A DNA stretch of 64,000 nucleotides from Pochonia chlamydosporia 170 (GCF_001653235.2 NC_035796.1:124001-188000), one strand, 5' to 3'. Positions 10,161 to 22,044 are shown, counted from the first letter of the stretch. Notes: generated from the letters alone by a model not told the origin. Numbers and translations are program-made.

Positions 10161-12119
10161 TCGGTGACCAAGTTTGCTATCATCAGCTGGCTCAAGTACA
10201 GATATATGACCAAGGAAAGAAAGATGTGTCTCAAAAGAAAGACTATATCACAAGATCAGGAGGAATCTCTTTTAGATCTTTTAGTACCTCACATATGGCA
10301 TTGCTCCAAGCATTCCTACATAACACCAGTTTTCGCCGTTCTCTTGTAGCTACGGCTCTCAGTCGAGTGGGAATTGAGTTTCCCAGGATCGGTGTTTTGT
10401 GTCCACTAATAGTTTGTCATTCCGCAACCATATTGAGAGATGCTTCCTTTTCAAAAAACTTGAGTTCCCGACGGAGCGGCTTTCAAGAACTAGTAGTCGC
10501 CCAATCCCATCTTGTGGCGGAGTTTCGTAAACAACTATCGGGATAATAAAAGTTCCCGGAAACACTGGGTTATCGAGGCGCCATGACCCAAGCAAAAGTG
10601 AATTTGAAGTTAGCCTTGTAATACACATGCTTCAATGCACAAGCGACGAATATTTGTTCAAAATTGTCTATCAACCTCTTCTTTAACAGCATTCATGACG
10701 AAAACTACCAAAGGTTAACCAACCTTTAAAGAATATTCAGTCTCCGAGTTGCTGGCACTCATGACTCGGGCAGGTTACGGCATCAGCATATCCCTTCTCT
10801 GAAGAAAATGAGACAGCGGGAATAAAGCGGAAATCATTCAAAAACTGTCCGTCAACCTTGTCCAAGAGACCACCAGGCAATATCAATCTTCCAAATAGTT
10901 GTAGACCCACCAATGGGCCTCGGCATGTGTTGGTGGCCGTGTTACAACTGAACTGGGCTGGAGCATGTACCTATGTGGCAAGTGGACGAAGATAATGTGA
11001 TCACTGGAATAGGCGCTAACACAATTGATAAAAATGAGATTCGCAACAGCTGACAGACCACCTTCAGCAGCTCCTTAGCATGTCGTCGATGCAAGGTGTC
11101 CTTGTCCATCAATTGGCAATATGAGTTCTTTCATACCGAGGTCATATGCTCCTTGCGTGCTTGTTGACATTCGTGCCGGGACAACATTCCCGCCATCACC
11201 GCCCGTGATATAGGGTTAGCTAGCCGGTTGACCGGCTCTTGGCTGAGGGCATCAAAAGGAAAACTCCGCAACGGCGTGCGTCATAAAGAGAACTAGTCTA
11301 AAACTCCGTCGGGGCACAATTGCCCACCTTACTAGTTCAGAAACAATTGAAGCCTCCCGATAAGATACCGAGTCATTGAGCAATGACCGTATTCAGCCAT
11401 CGCAACACTTGGGATCCATTTCTCAACTTGGTTTCGTGCGAGGATGACAGTGCGGACCGCCCAGCAGCCCCGAGCCCAACACCAACGATGGACATGGTAA
11501 CCGCAATTTATCGTGGCAAAAAGTAAAAAAAATAACAACATACAACACCGGGTATTCGCTGGTCGTCACCGACCCAACTACTAATCCAGCGCTCACCAGA
11601 TTATCGCTCGGAGATCAGACGGGATCCAGATTTGACTGGTGGCTATGGTCGTATGTATTTGCTTTGGTGTTGAACTGGGTTATAACGACGGTAACGACCG
11701 TGTTGTGCTCATCCAAACGCTGCTTGCAAGGATCACAATGTGTTGAATGCGATGGTCATACGAGCCAAACAGGAAGATATTTGCCTAATGTTTTTCTGTT
11801 TAGGGTGTAATGACGACGGAACTTCATTAATTAACGAGGGAGATGATTTGAATTTGAACGCTATGAGCTATTTATATAAATTTCCAAATATGCTTTGCCT
11901 TAAGTCCGGGGAAGCAACTCATTGATTACGCACATGAGTAGCAGCGATTTCTTGGTCGGCAAGGTAAGACATGAAGCCATTTATCGATGGCTCTACGCAC
12001 GGAACAGACAAACGAAATACCTAGATACCATTTTTGTGGTTCAAAACGCGGGTTTGTACTACCACTACCTCTCCATCGCATTATTTAGAGCAATGTCTAG
12101 GACCCCAGCCTAGCATCTC
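10161..12119. other. Gene-poor relic region
   Basis: Composition returns to near normal, but no intact gene is visible. Frames up to about 106 codons at 10226-10628 match nothing I recognise. The only convincing coding trace is the broken minus-strand relic annotated at 10883-11206. Confidence 0.5.
10883..11206 (-). pseudogene. Broken coding relic with RIP-type stop
   Basis: Reading the minus strand gives a protein-like stretch starting TGGDGGNVVPARMSTSTQGA, continuing through LGMKELILPIDGQG and GAAEGGLSAVANLIFINCVS, and ending at TGA 10883-10885. It is interrupted by TAA at 11075-11077, after ...STTC and before GAAEGG. A CAA to TAA change, the typical RIP lesion, would explain that stop. 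Other stops lie just upstream of 11206. I do not recognise the family. Confidence that this was once coding is moderate. Confidence 0.4.
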
Positions 12120-13394
12120 CTAAGACTCAAGCCTGTCATTTCTTTCAGACAATGTCTCGCTATTCTCCGGGTCAAAGAATGGTCTCTCCCCATACACTGC
12201 CGTTCGTTTGCCTTCTCTTAGGCCCGTATCATATCCACCTGGAACAGCCTTATGAACCACAACTCTGTTATCCCAAAATGCGACTGCGCCGGGCGTCCAC
12301 TTCCAGCGAGCTGTGAGATCATCAGCGCTCAAGAGATGCTCCCGAAGGAATGCAAGGAGATATTGAGATTCCTTGGCATTTAAACCATCAATGCGTTCGA
12401 TGAAATTGGGGTTATAAAACAAGGACTTGAGCCGAGTCACTGGGTGCGTTCTGACCTATGACTTGGTTAGATTAAGCTGGCATTTCAAGGAATCTGAGCC
12501 CTACTAGAGGATGGACCGTTGCAATTGGCGCTCTGTGTGGTGTGCCACCGCCGTTGATAGATGCGAGATAACTCCTCTGTTCGTCCAGTAAGCATTCGTA
12601 TTGGGGTAGGGACATCGCTCTGCGATACATACATCGGACGAGTGCACCGCATTCAAGCCCTCGAGAGCTTTCTGAAATGCTGGACTCAATTTATCAAAGA
12701 GTGCGGTTTGACTGGTGAATAATGTATCACCGCCAGTTGGCGGAGTCTTGACAAGGCGCAGTAAGGTATATGAGGGAGGATTCAACTCATAAGAGTGATC
12801 GCCGTGCCATTCTGATGCAAAGTTCCCATGTGCTCGGATATTCCTAGAAGTTGTCAGAAACCTTTGTCTCTATTGTTTGTCAAAGGGATACTTACCCGCC
12901 CCGGCCAATGATGGTAACATGTTTCGGATCCTGCTGATTTGGATCTCTATCTTGCTGGTCGGACGAGTCAGAAAATGGGATACCTCAATGAAAGCAACTG
13001 AATCGAGAAACTCACCACACCATAGTATGACGCCAGCTCATGCTGTTGGTCAAGAGTTATATCTTGATCGCGGAAGAAAACCACGCCTCGCTAATGTCGT
13101 CAGTGTCGGGTGATATGAGTTGCAATATCTGATGCAGAATCTAAGTACCTCAGCCACAAGAAGCGCCAATTCATCCTTTTGGGCGTCGTTCAGTTTCGAC
13201 AACTGAACGCCCTTTAATTCAGTACCGATATATGGAGTGATATCTTCCACTCCCGTCACCTCCTTGAGCAGCGATGCCTTTGTTGGATCTGCGAAAAATG
13301 CACGATCGCGGGCGGGAGTCACTTCTTCCAGAGGAGGGTCTGGCGGGAGATACGCCAAAACTGCTGGAGAGATGACACTTGCAACGGCCGCCAT
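12120..13394 (-). CDS. TauD/TfdA-type Fe(II)/2-oxoglutarate dioxygenase
   Basis: Probable alpha-ketoglutarate-dependent sulfonate/taurine dioxygenase, an enzyme type that oxidises alkyl sulfonates or similar substrates with release of CO2 and succinate. Iron ligands are visible: H-x-D in EWHGDHSYE and the distal His in NRVVVHKAVPGGYDTG, followed by the 2-oxoglutarate-binding Arg near GKRTAVYGERP. TGGDTLFTSQ and RTHPVTRLKSLF are also family stretches. Deduced exons are 13149-13394, 13016-13090, 12896-12954, then from 12843 downward, and a last one from about 12455 to 12120. The fourth donor (about 12530-12560) I could not fix; the open frame there runs into a stop, so a splice or a lesion lies near it. 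It faces away from the MFS transporter gene across about 1 kb. Confidence 0.88.
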
Positions 13395-14449
13395 TTTAGT
13401 CGACGGATAACTTGTTTAGTTAGGTATGGTAAGATGAAGGTTGCAAATCTACGATGCCGTTTGCTCTTAGTTCCAGCAAAGCGTTACATGCGCGGTGGTG
13501 AGCTTATTTAACTATGCTGGAAGGATACATGGACCCAACGAGTTGTCATCTGCAAATAGCATTTGAGGCACTTGCGACTAACACCGGTATCTCTGCACGA
13601 AAGGGTTACCATCCTTGCTCGTCATGCATGTGGGACATCACGACACAGCGCCACAGTGAGTTAGCAGTATCGTTGAAGCTATTTAATTGTTGTGCATTTC
13701 TAATCATGGCCGACTGTTGCTAGAGAAAACTGATCTTGGGAAGGGCGTGGTGTCAACACTTGTGGTACATCTCACCTCCACGGCCCTAGCAAAGCCGTTA
13801 CAGATTGACCAATCATCATATTAGAGAAGAGTTTCTCTAGAAGATGCCAAATTCGATTTAACATATTTGATACATGTCGGCAGTTTTCGTGACCTGTTTC
13901 ATTGGCCCCGTGCGAACCGAGATCACACTTTACGCAACCTACCACCTGGTGAGGACGGTAGAAGCTGAATCCAGACATCTAAATTGATTCCACCAATCCG
14001 TTTGCCACTTTTTTAACATGATGGCTTGGTAGTTGAATGGAAAGTATCACGTGCAGCGTAAGGGGGGTAGTAGCGTCATCAGGACCCTGAATCACTTCAC
14101 TGCTTAGCGTGCATAAACACAGCATAGTTTAGCCGGCGGAGAAATGGACTATAGATTGATGATAGCACATTAGGGGATGATACCATTTAGAGATAAGAGA
14201 CGTGCTGAATATTGATTGACTAGTTTTGTGTTATCCTTGGCTCACAACTGTGACAAGGTATTGTGGTGTGACGATGCAAAGTATGGTGGGGTTGTGAAAC
14301 CAGCAAGATAAACCACGAAATTTGGTGTTTTACAGCTTGAAACAAAAGTTTAGACATAAATACCAGACTGTGTACTCGGCGTGGCAGGCCAAGAGACTTC
14401 GCATAACAATTTTGAGTTTTACTTTGAGTCACTTGGAAATATCTTCAAC
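13395..14449. promoter_or_regulatory. Shared intergenic region between dioxygenase and transporter
   Basis: About 1.05 kb separates the start codons of two divergent genes, so it must hold both promoters. A CATAAATAC word lies about 90 nt before the transporter ATG and could act as a TATA element. No coding frame or specific operator was recognised. Confidence 0.45.
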
Positions 14450-16186
14450 ATGACTTCCAAATTGACTACCGCCGAGACCAAGAAAGATGAAGCCATTGTA
14501 TCCGGGGATGATGAAGTGGCGAATAAATCGGATCATGAATCTCTCAGCACCACCAGCGATGTCTTCGACGTGAAGGCAATTGACCCCGTGCTATCTAGAA
14601 AGATGGCGCTGGTGAATGCGGCAATTGATGAGATCGGAATGACCAACTTCCAATGGAAGCTATTCTGGCTCAATGGCTTTGGATACGCAGTGGACTCAGT
14701 ATGTACCTCTAAAACTTGTTGTTGTATCTACGGAACAAACGCTGACATCCTATAGTTGTTGGTTGTATGCCAGTCGATTGCAAACCCAGCTGTACAGCAA
14801 CAGTTTGGACGACCAAGCCGTCACATTTCAGGCATCCCAATGGCCTCGCAAATCGGATTACTTGTCGGCGCTGGTCTATGGGGCTTCTCCGCCGACATCA
14901 TCGGAAGAAAGTTGGCTTTCAATACCAGCCTGTTCTCCTGCGCGGTATTTGTTATCATTGCTGGTGGCATGCCAAACTATATCTCCTTTGCAGCTCTGTA
15001 AGTTTATCATCTCGTCCCGCAAGCTCTAGACTAACATTCGAAATAGTGTTGCCATTTACTCTGCAGGTGCAGGCGGGAACTACATTCTAGATGCTACCAA
15101 CTTCCTAGAGTTCCTCCCGACTAGCCATGCCTGGCTGGTCACATTCATGGCTGTATGGTGGGCAGTTGGCTACATGATTACCGGTTTCCTAGCCTGGGGG
15201 TTCATGAGCAATTTCAGTTGTGCGCCCGATGCCACACCAGCTACATGCTACAACTCAGATAATATGGGATGGCGATATCTGCATTTCACGTGCGGTGCCC
15301 TGGTCTTAGTTTTGGCATTGGCCCGACTGGCTTTGGTCAAGATGGTACAAACGCCAAGATGGCTGATAGCCCAAAACCGCGACGAGGAAGTCATTCGCAC
15401 CCTGAATAACATCTCCATCGGGGCACAACGACCTCATAGTCTCACACTCGAGCAACTGCAAGCGGAGGGCGTGGTACTCCATACTGAGAAATCAGTTTGG
15501 TCTTCCCTGCGACTGAAAATGCATTTCAAAGGCTTATTCCAAACCAAGAAGCTGGCTTGGTCGACCACTCTCATTCTTGCCAACTGGTTCGTTATTGGCA
15601 TGGTATCTCCATTGTTCAGCGTCTTTCTGCCTTTCTACCTCAAGTCTCGGGGAGCAAAAGTTGGAGGCGGCACGAATTATACTACCTGGAGAGATTATGC
15701 GATAAACCATGTTGCTGGACTTTTGGGTCCTATCATTGCTGCGTTACTGGTTGAGACTAAGCTATTTGGCCGTCGTGGTACGTTGGCAATCGGGGCATTT
15801 ATCACGATGTTGTTTCAGTTTGGATATACGCAGATCAAAACTGAGGCGCAAAACGTTGGAGTATCATCCGCTATTTCGGCTGCATCGTAAGTAGCTTGGT
15901 TTCTTCTTTTGGATTACCATTACTAATATGCTTTTTGCTCAGCAATATCTACTACGGAACTATCTATGCGTATACCCCTGAGATTCTACCGTCGGCCCAT
16001 CGTGCAACAGGCTATGGGCTGTGTGTCGTTGTCAACAGAATTGGTGGAATTTTGGGTGTTCTTATCGGTAGCTATGCGAATGTTGAAACTACGGCTCCTT
16101 TGTTTGTATGTGCAGCCCTTTTCGGCTTGCTGGTTGTTCTCAGCATACTGTTGCCATTTGAGTCCAGAGGGAAACGAAGTCAGTAG
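14450..16186 (+). CDS. MFS membrane transporter (SV2/sugar-transporter-like)
   Basis: A 524-residue major facilitator protein with about twelve membrane spans, expected in the plasma membrane. It has a long polar N-terminus, then GMTNFQWKLFWLNGFGYAVDS, the family-type start of the first span. Next are a GLWGFSADIIGRK loop (the MFS signature between spans 2 and 3), a PRWLI motif before the large central loop, ETKLFGRRG between later spans, and YTPEILPSAHRATGYG in the C-terminal half. Exons are 14450-14698, 14756-14997, 15047-15886 and 15943-16186, with canonical GTATGT or GTAAGT donors and all phases consistent. It is divergent from the dioxygenase gene, so an organic acid or sulfonate substrate is a reasonable guess but unproven. 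Confidence 0.92.
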
Positions 16187-16858
16187 CAGTACTTAGCTAG
16201 TTCCATGACGTAATGGCATGCAACACTACCAACGAATGGCAAAGTAAATATGTAGAATTTGGTCAATGATAATCGCTGAGCCTGGAAAGCATTGGTGCAG
16301 TTTATTCGTTCAATGTTTTAGCCACATGTACTGAACGAGGCATCAAATTCAACCACTCGTCTAGCTTTTTCACAAGTTGACAATAATATTATTGGAAATA
16401 GCCTACTGCTGTATCGGCTACAGCTGTGCTGCCCTGTTGCAATCTCAAGACTTATGAACCTGCCATCCACGCTGCCAAAAGTGGCAATCCGTGCTAGGAA
16501 TTACCCCTCATGGATTTGGAATCTGATATTGTGATGAGTCGTAAATACTGATATTGGCATTGCTAGCGCTCCTTTGGCTGCGATGCTGACAAAACAACTG
16601 CAAATGGCGCAGCACGTCATTGGTTACACGAATTGTATGACAACGGCGTGCTCAAGAGCACTTTGTTTCCACGGAAGACTGCATGCCCAAAGAGCTCGGG
16701 TAGTTCGGAACCCAGAATAGTATAATACTATCCGGCAGGCAAACCCATCAACGTGAAATAATTATTCGAGCAACGTATGTGTTGTATCGACTGCAATAGA
16801 GTGACCCTCTTTCTCACTGCAACAGCATTTCACGAGCAGCTTCGAACCGGTTAACACA
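16187..16858. other. Intergenic, no gene seen
   Basis: Spacer between the transporter stop and the DUF427 gene. It contains the 5' flank of the latter; no frame or repeat stands out. Confidence 0.6.
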
Positions 16859-17770
16859 ATGTCTAGACCTGGAGCCTTCGGATCAAGGTGAGTTCAATCC
16901 AACAGGGAAACAAATCACAGCCAGACATCTAACTATGGCAAACAATTCCAGCCTTGCCGACTTGGCTCGCGTGTTGCTCCAAAATGGGCCTCATAAAACA
17001 TTTACACCATCCCGACGTATACGTGTGATTCTGAATCACAGTGTAATAGTCGACACAACCGAAGCTCAGTACATCTGGGAGCACCCTGGTTTCCCGCAGA
17101 TATACATTCCCTGGAAGGAACTTAAAAATAGCACCTTCACCGACATAGAGTGGATCAAAAGCGAAACTATTGCACAAGCCGCTGCGATTGTTCAGTTAAC
17201 AGTCCCTGCGACGGAGGGTGTTGAGGAGCGAAAGACAGATCGAGTGCTCCGTTTTGTTGATGACAAAGCTTTAGGGCCACTGGCGGGTTTGGTGAGACTA
17301 GAATTTGGGTCTATGGGTAAGTGAAATGCCGGACAGTATCTTCCCGCCAAATACTTACCCAGCTCGCAGACCAGTGGCTCGAGGAAGACGTACCCATCTT
17401 TGCCCACCCGAAAGACCCGTTCAAGCGCCTTGAGCTTCTTCCATCTTCTCGGCCCATTCAAGTGAAAGTTGGTGGCAAGACAGTCGCGAAGGCTGCATCG
17501 TCGGTTCACCTCCATGAAACGGGTCTCCCGGTGAGGTACTATCTGTCACTCGGGGCCGTTGACCAGAGTGTACTCCGGAAGAGTGACTTGACAACCATTT
17601 GCCCATATAAGGGTGTTGCAGAGTATTATCATGTGGTAGTAGATGGACAGACATATGAGAATGTAGTGTGGTATTACAACCACCCTACACAAGAGAGTTT
17701 TGGAATTACTGGGTTGCTGTCGTTTTACAACGAAAAGGTCACAATCTTGATTGATGATGAGGCCAAATAG
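16859..17770 (+). CDS. Two-domain DUF427 protein
   Basis: A 264-residue intracellular protein made of two DUF427 domains, a small beta-rich fold of unknown biochemical role. The first has RIRVILNHSVIVDTTEA then YIPWKEL. The second has PIQVKVGGKTVAKAASS then YYLSLGAVD and ENVVWYYNHPTQES. Exons are 16859-16887, 16952-17316 and 17370-17770. I prefer the upstream ATG at 16859 to the ATG at 16935. A 64-nt intron with GTGAGT, a perfect CTAAC branch site and CAG joins it in frame, replacing MANNS with MSRPGAFGS ahead of SLADLARVLL. The 16935 start lies inside that intron. No signal peptide. Confidence 0.85.
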
Positions 17771-18041
17771 AGACATCGGAATTTGCTGAAATGCGCAAGG
17801 GTGTTCGAACCACTAAGGAAACAAAGCAAAGTTTGACAGGTACCTGGTCTATTGACTTCTAATGAATGGATCTGATATGTAAATGCAGAGTAATCAAAAC
17901 TTGAACACCTCTAATCTAGCCAAACTCCTTTGCCAAACGCCGAATAAAAGCCAGAACGTCCTTCAGCGCTCAGTATGTCGACTTGACCATAACGCCTCGC
18001 AGTCTATACAACCAAGACAAGTGATATCTCCCCAGAAACAT

Positions 18042-18392
18042 CTAGATAGCAGGTGCAGCGCATTTAAGTCCAGTTGCATGATCAACGCAAGCGAGAGCTC
18101 CTTCTCTCTGGCCGTCGATGTCGACGTAGCCGCCACCGCAGAAGCCGCCTGGGTTGCAGAAGACGCTGTCGCCGCACTTGGGTCCGTATTGAGGGAACTG
18201 AGGGTCGGGAGTGTCGCTGCAAGACTTCAACTGAACACAGACGTTGGATGTGTCGCTGGAACCAGCAGTGTCATTCGGTCCGCAGATGTAGCCAGAAAGG
18301 CAGTCCGCATCAGTAGCGCACTGGGGGCTGGCGGTAGCAGTGAGAGCCAGGGACATGGCGACGATGGCTGACTTGATGGAGAAGTTGGACAT
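18042..18392 (-). CDS. Small secreted cysteine-rich protein (116 aa)
   Basis: Begins with a signal peptide (MSNFSIKSAIVAMSLALTA, cut near TASPQ). The mature part of about 95 residues has ten cysteines, an even number that fits five disulfides. The phrase GPKCGDSVFC is shared with the secreted protein at 20569-21060, so the two are probably paralogues. Single exon, ATG at 18392, with a TATA word about 200 nt upstream. No enzymatic motif; such proteins in fungi are often effector-like or wall-associated, but that is inference here. Confidence 0.85.
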   Translation of the reverse strand: MSNFSIKSAIVAMSLALTATASPQCATDADCLSGYICGPNDTAGSSDTSNVCVQLKSCSDTPDPQFPQYGPKCGDSVFCNPGGFCGGGYVDIDGQREGALACVDHATGLKCAAPAI

Positions 18393-18597
18393 TTTGGATG
18401 TTGATGCTGGTATTTGGTCTGTGAAATAGAGAGGTTGTGACTTTTGATGAAGTCTAGATACTGAAGGATATGTGATGGTTGTTTATATGATTGCTTCTGC
18501 AAAGATGTTGAAGTTGGAATGAAGAGAAGTTGTTGTATCTTGAATTGTTGTGATGCTGAGTGTCTGGATGATTCGTTTAGAGGAGGAATGGAGGATA

Positions 18598-18606
18598 TAT
18601 TTATAT
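18598..18606 (-). promoter_or_regulatory. TATA box of the 116-aa secreted protein
   Basis: TATATAAAT on the minus strand, about 205 nt before the start codon. It is followed by a pyrimidine/CAAC-rich leader typical of strongly expressed fungal genes. Confidence 0.55.
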
Positions 18607-18609
18607 AAA

Positions 18610-20410
18610 ATCGACACACATTGGAAGACTACATGTTTATACAACGATGAAGCGTGATAGCACAGAGCAGGCAGGATTTGGCCAAAATGCCAACGAGAAG
18701 CTGTAACCACTGCCGTCATGGCGTTTGCGGCTTCACCGAAGTAGTAATTGCTCACACATGGCAAATAGGTGGCTTGCTCGGTTGAGTATGCACCGATGGC
18801 TTTGTCGTTGCAGTGGCGCTCTGGCGTTTCTTGATGCCAACCTAGTTTTGGTAGTCGGTCTGGTGCCACGAATTTCGAGGCATCAATGAGCTGTGCACGA
18901 CTAAGATCCTCTACAGCACCTAAATTGAGTCACATTAGATTAGCTCTTATGTCTGGCTTGAAGATATCTCTGTGGCCATCTCTGAACTATCTGGGCAGCA
19001 CCAGGGCAAAGCTACCGACTGCCAGGGCACGATATGTATTTAGAGGGGGGCAAGTTGGTAATTCGTCTTGCTACACACTATAAGCGCAAGTGCTTTTAGG
19101 CTTTGACTGTTTATGTTAGGCACCAGCTCGTGTTGTTGCTGTAAAACGGCAAGGTGCTAAACTCAGAGGATGCAGGTACAGCAGCTGCGCCAGGGATCAC
19201 CAGGAGTAGTCAGGACACTAACCAATAGAACATCCATGGGAATTAGCTCCCACGGGAGATCATCACTTGTTGCAGGGAGTGCCCAACTTGGAAGTTTCAG
19301 ACAAATTCGGCTGAGCCGACCTACGGGATAGTTGATGCCGATTATGTCAGACTTTGCAACTCTATAGTTGGAGCTGATCCAGTATTGGCCGGTTGGAAAT
19401 GGGCCGAATACTGAACTGCTAAGCCTCACTACTCCAACTCCAAGTTTGAGATGTGTGTGAGTTCCTTTCAGCTCTGTGAGACTGGTACTGTGCTACGTTG
19501 CAACCCATACGTCATTGTTATGAACTGCAGACCAGACGATTCTTCCTTCACTCTGCGACAGTTGGGGAATCTGGGGTCAATGGGATTATTGGCGGTAGGA
19601 CCGATGGCTTGAGAGGCACCACACCAGACAAACTGTGGCTATAAGCCCAACGAGCTTCCCCAAGCCGTGGCGCAAATACCATCCCCAGAGGTGCAACGGC
19701 ATTTTGACGGGCCGTAAAGCTGCCTTGAATGTTCAAGTCTCCAGAGTGGTGGCGATGTCATTGCTAATAATAAAATGCCTTTGTGTAATCGGTCCGTTGC
19801 AGAGTGCAAGTTATTCTGGGCATGTGAGTTATTCGGGCTTCAGGACAAGGTGATTGAGAGCCAGAGTATTTGATTCAGCATCTCTGCTCTTGTAAGACCT
19901 CCAGGAAACTGATCGAGTTTCTCGCATCCATTCAAAACTACGCTGTTGTAGGTACAACTTGTGCTTTGCCATGCTTCAGCTAGTCCACAGACGTCATTCT
20001 AATGAGCTCTCCTTTGGTGTATCAGCTATTGAAAGCAAACGCCCTCATAATGGATGGGGCCAATGGCTTTTCAATGGCACCAGAGTGGCGCTGTCAAGAT
20101 CCATCCCGACAGCCGTAACATCCTATCATTGTGCATGATGGCGTCAGAGTTCCGAGCTCGAGGTTCTGTGGGCAGTGCAGAGTATGAAGCCTTTTCGGCT
20201 GCAGAAATACCGATAGAGAAAGCACCGCTAGGAGTACAGAGAGATATTACAACCAGACGCTGAAACAGTGACTTCGGCGACAGCGAGGCCATCATCACAG
20301 GCGCACGTTGTGACGTCTGTCTGAAGATGCACCCTGTGAAGGCGACCACAACATCATAGCTTGGTATGACATAGAATACGCAAAGCATCAAGAGGATAGA
20401 ATCTACGATT
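18610..20410. other. Intergenic between two secreted-protein genes
   Basis: The two cysteine-rich protein genes are divergent and this 1.8 kb lies between their TATA words. The short frames present have no family motif, signal peptide or sensible codon pattern. Confidence 0.55.
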
Positions 20411-20414
20411 CAAT

Positions 20415-20423
20415 TATAAATAA
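20415..20423 (+). promoter_or_regulatory. TATA box of the 163-aa secreted protein
   Basis: TATAAATAA about 150 nt before ATG 20569. The intervening leader is CA- and CT-rich with no ATG, as expected for a well-translated fungal mRNA. Confidence 0.6.
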
Positions 20424-20568
20424 CACTCAAGTTCTGCTTCGAAAGAGACAGAATACAGACAACATTCACATCCAAACAGTCAATTCAACATCATCTACAA
20501 CTTCAATACTTCAAACTCTTCACCTCACAACTTTTATTCTCTCCATCTATACACAAACAACTTTCAAA

Positions 20569-21060
20569 ATGATGTCCAACGTCTTCCAGCTCACCATCGC
20601 CGCCTTCGCCTTCACCACTCTTGTCACTGCCGTTCCTCAGCAGTACCCCAACAAGTGCGGCGACCAAGTTTGCCCAAGCGACAAACCCAAGTGCTGCGCT
20701 GTCAATGTCAACGGAGTAGAGGAACTCGGATGCTTTGCTTCATGCCCCAGCCAGCCGAAGCCACTTCAGCGCCGTCAACAGGGCGTCGAGTGTGGCGACT
20801 CCATCTTTTGCAAGCCTAACCAGCTTTGCTGTGCCGTCATCTACAATGGCGTTGAGGAACGAGGATGCTATGATGGCCCTACATGCCCTCCTCTTAACCC
20901 GGCTACAACAATGACCACCATCACGACAACCACTCCCGCTGCTGCGGCCGCCACATTTGGCCCCAAGTGTGGTGATTCTTTCTTCTGCCCCGTTGGTAAG
21001 GTCTGCTGCCCTAACAAGCTTTACACTTGTGCCGACACTGTTGATCAGTGCCCCAAGTAA
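20569..21060 (+). CDS. Secreted protein with three cysteine-rich modules
   Basis: A 163-residue single-exon protein. A signal peptide (MMSNVFQLTIAAFAFTTLVT) is followed by three related modules starting KCGDQVCPSD, ECGDSIFCKPNQLCC and KCGDSFFCPVGKVCC. Each has the pattern CG-x2-(x)C ... CC ... C ... C. Modules 1 and 2 share the tail CCAV-x2-NGVEE-x-GC. A dibasic RR at residues 68-69 lies exactly between modules 1 and 2 and would be a Kex2 cleavage site. A Thr/Pro/Ala-rich linker separates modules 2 and 3 and could carry O-glycans. Related to the 116-aa secreted protein encoded divergently upstream. Function unknown; the cysteine-pair pattern recalls granulin-like or wall-binding domains only loosely. 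Confidence 0.88.
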   Translation: MMSNVFQLTIAAFAFTTLVTAVPQQYPNKCGDQVCPSDKPKCCAVNVNGVEELGCFASCPSQPKPLQRRQQGVECGDSIFCKPNQLCCAVIYNGVEERGCYDGPTCPPLNPATTMTTITTTTPAAAAATFGPKCGDSFFCPVGKVCCPNKLYTCADTVDQCPK

Positions 21061-22030
21061 TTGTTGGTGTTGAAGGGAGACTGCATTGAGCCAGGCGTTT
21101 GTTTCTAAAGGCAAGAAAACAAGACATACATGGGAGGATGCTGCTTCGTTTTTCATACGCGCATATACAAATATAGACATTAGACATCATGCATATAGAG
21201 ACTTTGATCAAGCCAAATAAAATTAGTTTTCGCTCATATATATCTATTAATTATCTTCGTCCGCAACTGGTGATTCCACTAACAAAAAGCCAACCTTCCA
21301 CGAGAAAGAAACCGCTGCCAGCGACACAAAGGTTGGTCCTGTAAGTTCGCGAGCGTATAGCTAAGCCGGCAATCCCCAACGTAAAGGTTCCTATTTTTAA
21401 ATATTGGTACGGCTTAGGGGCATGATGCGGGCCAGCACTAGGTTTCGTTAGCCAAGCACAAAAAACCGGAGGTATCTATTCTCGTCGGAGCCTGCGTGAC
21501 GGCCGCTTCAACGTAAACGAAAAGAAGCAAACATTGCGATACGAGAGACCGGATACTACCCTAATATCAAGCGATACCCCGTGCTCAGCAAAACGTTCTA
21601 GCCCTTTGACAAAGCAGTCAGCCATATGGACATCCCTCCCACCGAGGCAGAATCGGCACCCTTTTCAGCCAGAATCTGCTGCAAAAGGTCTAAATTTACA
21701 CCAACCTATTCAAAACATGCCGTGTATCCGCTTGTTTAAGTAGCTAACCCCATGCGACATAATTACCGCGTGGTTCGTTTCTGCATCATAGATTGGCGAG
21801 CGTACAAATGCACCTAATTGAGCTAAGCTTTCGGGAGTCAGCGTGCCAAGAATTCACCCGTCTTACGATTTGGGCGGATCTCAGACAGGGCTCTCTGCCA
21901 GATTTGGTGGCGAGGTGTTGCTATTTTTGGAGTTGATGCAGGGATTGCGGTGTAAGCTGAAAACCGTCGCTTGATTAGGAGAGTCTGTAAGAGTGCAGGA
22001 TCGTGACGATCCTCACTTTGTGTATCAGTC
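21061..22030. other. Intergenic, no gene seen
   Basis: 3' flank of the three-module protein and 5' flank of the NlpC/P60 gene. No supported gene or repeat. Confidence 0.6.
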
Positions 22031-22036
22031 GCAAAG

Positions 22037-22044
22037 TATAAAGA
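22037..22044 (+). promoter_or_regulatory. TATA box of the NlpC/P60 gene
   Basis: TATAAAGA about 140 nt before ATG 22182, followed by a leader containing ACAAAGT and CACAATC stretches and no upstream ATG. Confidence 0.5.

Noticed and set aside
10226..10546. A 106-codon plus-strand frame
   Set aside because: No ATG-centred context, motif or splice extension, and it lies in a relic region.
11332..12113. Short frames upstream of the dioxygenase 3' end
   Set aside because: All under 70 codons, on both strands, with no family signature.
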